Assembly (NCBI GenBank): GCA_944327405.1
Contig: CALVHK010000043.1
Coordinates: 1 to 8,226, forward strand
From: an uncultured Bacilli bacterium
Lineage (GTDB): Bacteria; Bacillota_I; Bacilli_A; RF39; UBA660
Reading direction: 5' to 3'
DNA: 8,226 nt
The position numbers and the translations under genes were made by a program. Shown here piece by piece: positions 7,234-8,226 of this stretch (position 1 is the stretch's first letter; every line of letters begins with the position of its first letter). Below the pieces are notes generated by a model. The model saw only the letters and a program-made list of their open reading frames with translations. It ran no database searches and had not been told where the DNA came from.

Positions 7234-7596
7234 TTATTCAAATACTATTTTTCCATCCTGGAAAGTGCCTGTGATATCTACACTTACCTCATAATGATCG
7301 ATTCCAATAATCGAACCAAAAATACTATCGACCTCATAACTATTTTTTATATGAATCGAACTTGTATCGATTGAAACATCCAACTGATCTACAGGAATAT
7401 CGTTTTCTACAAAAATGTCTTTGATTTCCTCTACATTAGCCGAGTCCCAAACATCTTCGATAATTGTTTTACTAATCTCTTTTAACTGGACGTTTTTACT
7501 AACAAGCACTCCAACATCCACCACAAGAGCACATAACCCTAAGACAATGGGTATCATGATAACAAAGAGTATCAAAGTTTGTCCCTTCTTATTCAT
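7234..7596 (-). CDS. TadE/TadG-like pilin-related minor protein (Glu5 missing)
   Basis: This 120-residue protein starts MNKKG, then a hydrophobic helix beginning QTLILFVIMIPIVLGLCALVV (split after G5), then VDVGVLVSKNVQLKE and an extracellular domain of about 85 residues. The pattern GQxxxxF plus a VDxG motif after the helix is that of TadE/TadG-like pseudopilins (Flp pilus assembly TadG_N type). Unlike Flp and the neighbouring TadE, the mature +5 residue is leucine, not glutamate. It is much shorter than classical TadG, so it looks like a minimal version. ATG 7596 is chosen because AGGAG lies eight bases upstream; TTG 7620 and ATG 7617 give longer leaders that would spoil the five-residue prepilin leader. 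It overlaps tadE by eight bases. It likely initiates, stabilises or anchors the pilus. Confidence 0.75.
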   Translation of the reverse strand: MNKKGQTLILFVIMIPIVLGLCALVVDVGVLVSKNVQLKEISKTIIEDVWDSANVEEIKDIFVENDIPVDQLDVSIDTSSIHIKNSYEVDSIFGSIIGIDHYEVSVDITGTFQDGKIVFE

Positions 7597-7933
7597 AAGG
7601 TATACTCCTACGAACATCAATTACAAATGGATTATCCAAAATTAAATTCAACCCCGGTGTAATAATATCCACTTCCTTTGAAAGATGAAACTCGACATAT
7701 TCTCCGTTTTCATCTATCTCTAAACGTGTATTACTTAAATCCAAGTCAGTCAAAATTTCTTCTTCCTCTATTCCCCTCTCATACATAGATATAACATCAC
7801 CAAGAACTCCTTCTAATCGTGTCTCATAATAAAGTATTTTTCCAATGTCAATAACCCCTAATACGAGTAGTAAAAAAATAGGCAGGATAATCACAAATTC
7901 TACTAAAGCTTGTCCCTTTTTATTCTGCATCAT
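7589..7933 (-). CDS. tadE: TadE-like minor pilin of the Tad pilus
   Basis: This protein of 114 residues (113 if the second ATG, 7930, is used) begins MMQNKKG, then QALVEFVIILPIFLLLVLGV and IDIGKILYYETRLEG. This is the TadE signature: a short basic leader, Gly at the cleavage site, QALVEF with Glu at mature +5, a 20-residue hydrophobic helix, and the [IV]D.G motif after it. An external domain of about 70 acidic residues follows (EEEEILTDLDL; ENGEYVEF). TadE proteins are processed by the prepilin peptidase and are needed for pilus formation. An open frame extends 39 codons further upstream, but it lies wholly within flp and would bury the leader, so I reject it. The gene begins one base after the flp stop and overlaps the next gene by eight bases. 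Its Shine-Dalgarno (GTGAG) is weak, so coupling to flp translation is likely. Confidence 0.85.
   Translation of the reverse strand: MMQNKKGQALVEFVIILPIFLLLVLGVIDIGKILYYETRLEGVLGDVISMYERGIEEEEILTDLDLSNTRLEIDENGEYVEFHLSKEVDIITPGLNLILDNPFVIDVRRSIPYE
7605..7609 (-). promoter_or_regulatory. Ribosome binding site of the tadG-like gene
   Basis: A perfect AGGAG on the minus strand is eight bases before ATG 7596 and lies inside the end of tadE. It decides the start over the upstream TTG 7620 and ATG 7617. Confidence 0.7.
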
Positions 7934-7934
7934 A

Positions 7935-8153
7935 TTAAGACTCACTTTCTTCTTGGGTATCTTCGTCACCACTGCAGTATCCTTCTCCAGGCTTATCCCC
8001 TTCAATATACTCTTCATCAACCAAACTACAACTAGTTTTCGTGATCGCATCTTTTAAATAGCCACCAAAATAATTAACAAGTGCAATAGCAATAACACTT
8101 ATTAATGCGATGATGAGTATATATTCTACTAATGCCTGGCCTTTCCTATTCAT
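7935..8153 (-). CDS. flp: Flp/Fap-type major pilin (type IVc prepilin)
   Basis: This 72-residue prepilin has a five-residue leader MNRKG and the class motif G/QALVEY, giving cleavage after G5 with Glu at +5 and Tyr at +6. A hydrophobic helix follows (ILIIALISVIAIALV, 12-26), then NYFGGYLKDAITKTS. Usual Flp pilins end soon after this. Here about 30 further residues form a tail with C42 and C60, a GDKPGEGYC stretch and a very acidic end (GDEDTQEESES). It should be the pilus subunit, made in excess as first gene of the operon and polymerised by TadA/B/C. AAGGGTGG (8167-8160) lies six bases before ATG 8153. The promoter at 8178-8206 gives a leader of about 18 bases. Confidence 0.92.
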   Translation of the reverse strand: MNRKGQALVEYILIIALISVIAIALVNYFGGYLKDAITKTSCSLVDEEYIEGDKPGEGYCSGDEDTQEESES

Positions 8154-8177
8154 AACTTTCCACCCTTATCATAAATA

Positions 8178-8206
8178 ATGATATAATAAATTTAGATAAA
8201 AGTCAA
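8178..8206 (-). promoter_or_regulatory. Main promoter of the tad operon
   Basis: On the minus strand -35 TTGACT (8206-8201) and -10 TATCAT (8183-8178) are separated by exactly 17 bases. This is a strong match to the housekeeping (SigA-type) consensus TTGACA/TATAAT, each box with one mismatch. Initiation is predicted near 8171, 18 bases before the flp start. No other convincing promoter is seen within the operon, so all seven genes are probably read from here. Confidence 0.75.
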
Positions 8207-8215
8207 TTTATCTAA
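8192..8215. promoter_or_regulatory. Inverted repeat enclosing the -35 box of the tad promoter
   Basis: Perfect 9-base arms TTAGATAAA (8192-8200) and TTTATCTAA (8207-8215) flank a 6-base centre that is exactly the -35 box. This is the geometry of a repressor operator that hides the -35. The arms have only one G-C pair each and no good T-tract follows directly, so a terminator is less likely. Which protein binds is unknown. The outer TTAG/CTAA bases recall the palindrome at 2985-3002, but the spacing differs (24 against 18 bp). Confidence 0.6.
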
Positions 8216-8226
8216 GCAATTTTTAT

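Noticed and set aside
7218..7241. TTG start for tadZ giving an N-terminus MNKKGM like the pilin leaders
   Set aside because: The likeness to the pilin leader is chance: no hydrophobic helix follows. AAAGGG placed nine bases before ATG 7217 points to the later start.
7934..8050. N-terminal extension of tadE by 39 codons
   Set aside because: It lies wholly inside flp in another frame, and would push the prepilin leader and cleavage motif to residue 45, which no TadE uses.
8192..8215. Palindrome as a terminator for a gene to the right of the window
   Set aside because: The stem is nearly all A-T, and on the minus strand no clean T-tract follows. The exact placement over a -35 box fits an operator better, though a terminator is not fully excluded.
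1..8226. CRISPR, tRNA, rRNA, insertion sequence or prophage elements
   Set aside because: No direct-repeat arrays, cloverleaf, rRNA-like stretches, transposase or integrase motifs were seen; nearly all bases are in the protein genes listed.

Overview
The window is AT-rich (by eye about one third G+C), densely coding DNA from a low-G+C Gram-positive-type bacterium (Bacillota or a relative). Genes are short-spaced or overlapping, have AGGAG-type ribosome binding sites, and use TAA, TAG and TGA as stops. feoB ends in TGA, so this is not the Mycoplasma code. The pilus locus has no secretin or other outer-membrane part within view. I cannot name the genus; an uncultured gut-type Bacilli lineage is only a guess. 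No gene-free stretch exceeds about 90 bases.

Layout, left to right. (1) Positions 1-676, minus strand: the first 29 codons of a membrane-anchored protein (possibly RmuC), preceded in the same transcript by a VTT/DedA-type membrane protein with its own promoter at about 693-721. (2) 708-2956, minus strand: feoA-feoB, a metal-uptake operon with overlapping genes and a Rho-independent terminator directly after feoB. (3) 2957-3043: a divergent regulatory region with a palindrome at 2985-3002 resembling a DtxR/MntR-family operator. (4) 3044-3463, plus strand: a two-domain MntR-type metalloregulator. (5) 3423-8153, minus strand: a compact seven-gene Tad (type IVc) pilus operon in the order flp, tadE, tadG-like, tadZ/cpaE, tadA/cpaF, tadB, tadC. 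Its promoter at 8178-8206 has the -35 box inside a perfect inverted repeat.

The metal module reads as one circuit. The regulator, with a complete MntR-like ligand set, probably binds the palindrome between itself and feoAB, repressing uptake when metal is plentiful. The Tad module supplies a pilin (Flp), two pilin-like minor proteins with the same short leader, a polar/localising ATPase (TadZ), a secretion ATPase (TadA) and two inner-membrane platform proteins (TadB, TadC). The prepilin peptidase that should process the leaders is not in the window and must lie elsewhere. The tad operon and the regulator gene run tail to tail and overlap by 41 bases with no visible terminator, so each transcript probably extends antisense into the other unit.

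I found no rRNA, tRNA, CRISPR, insertion sequence or prophage signature. The most unusual points are the flp promoter palindrome, the 41-base convergent overlap, the mismatch between an MntR-type sensor and a FeoAB transporter, and a Flp pilin with two cysteines and an acidic tail.
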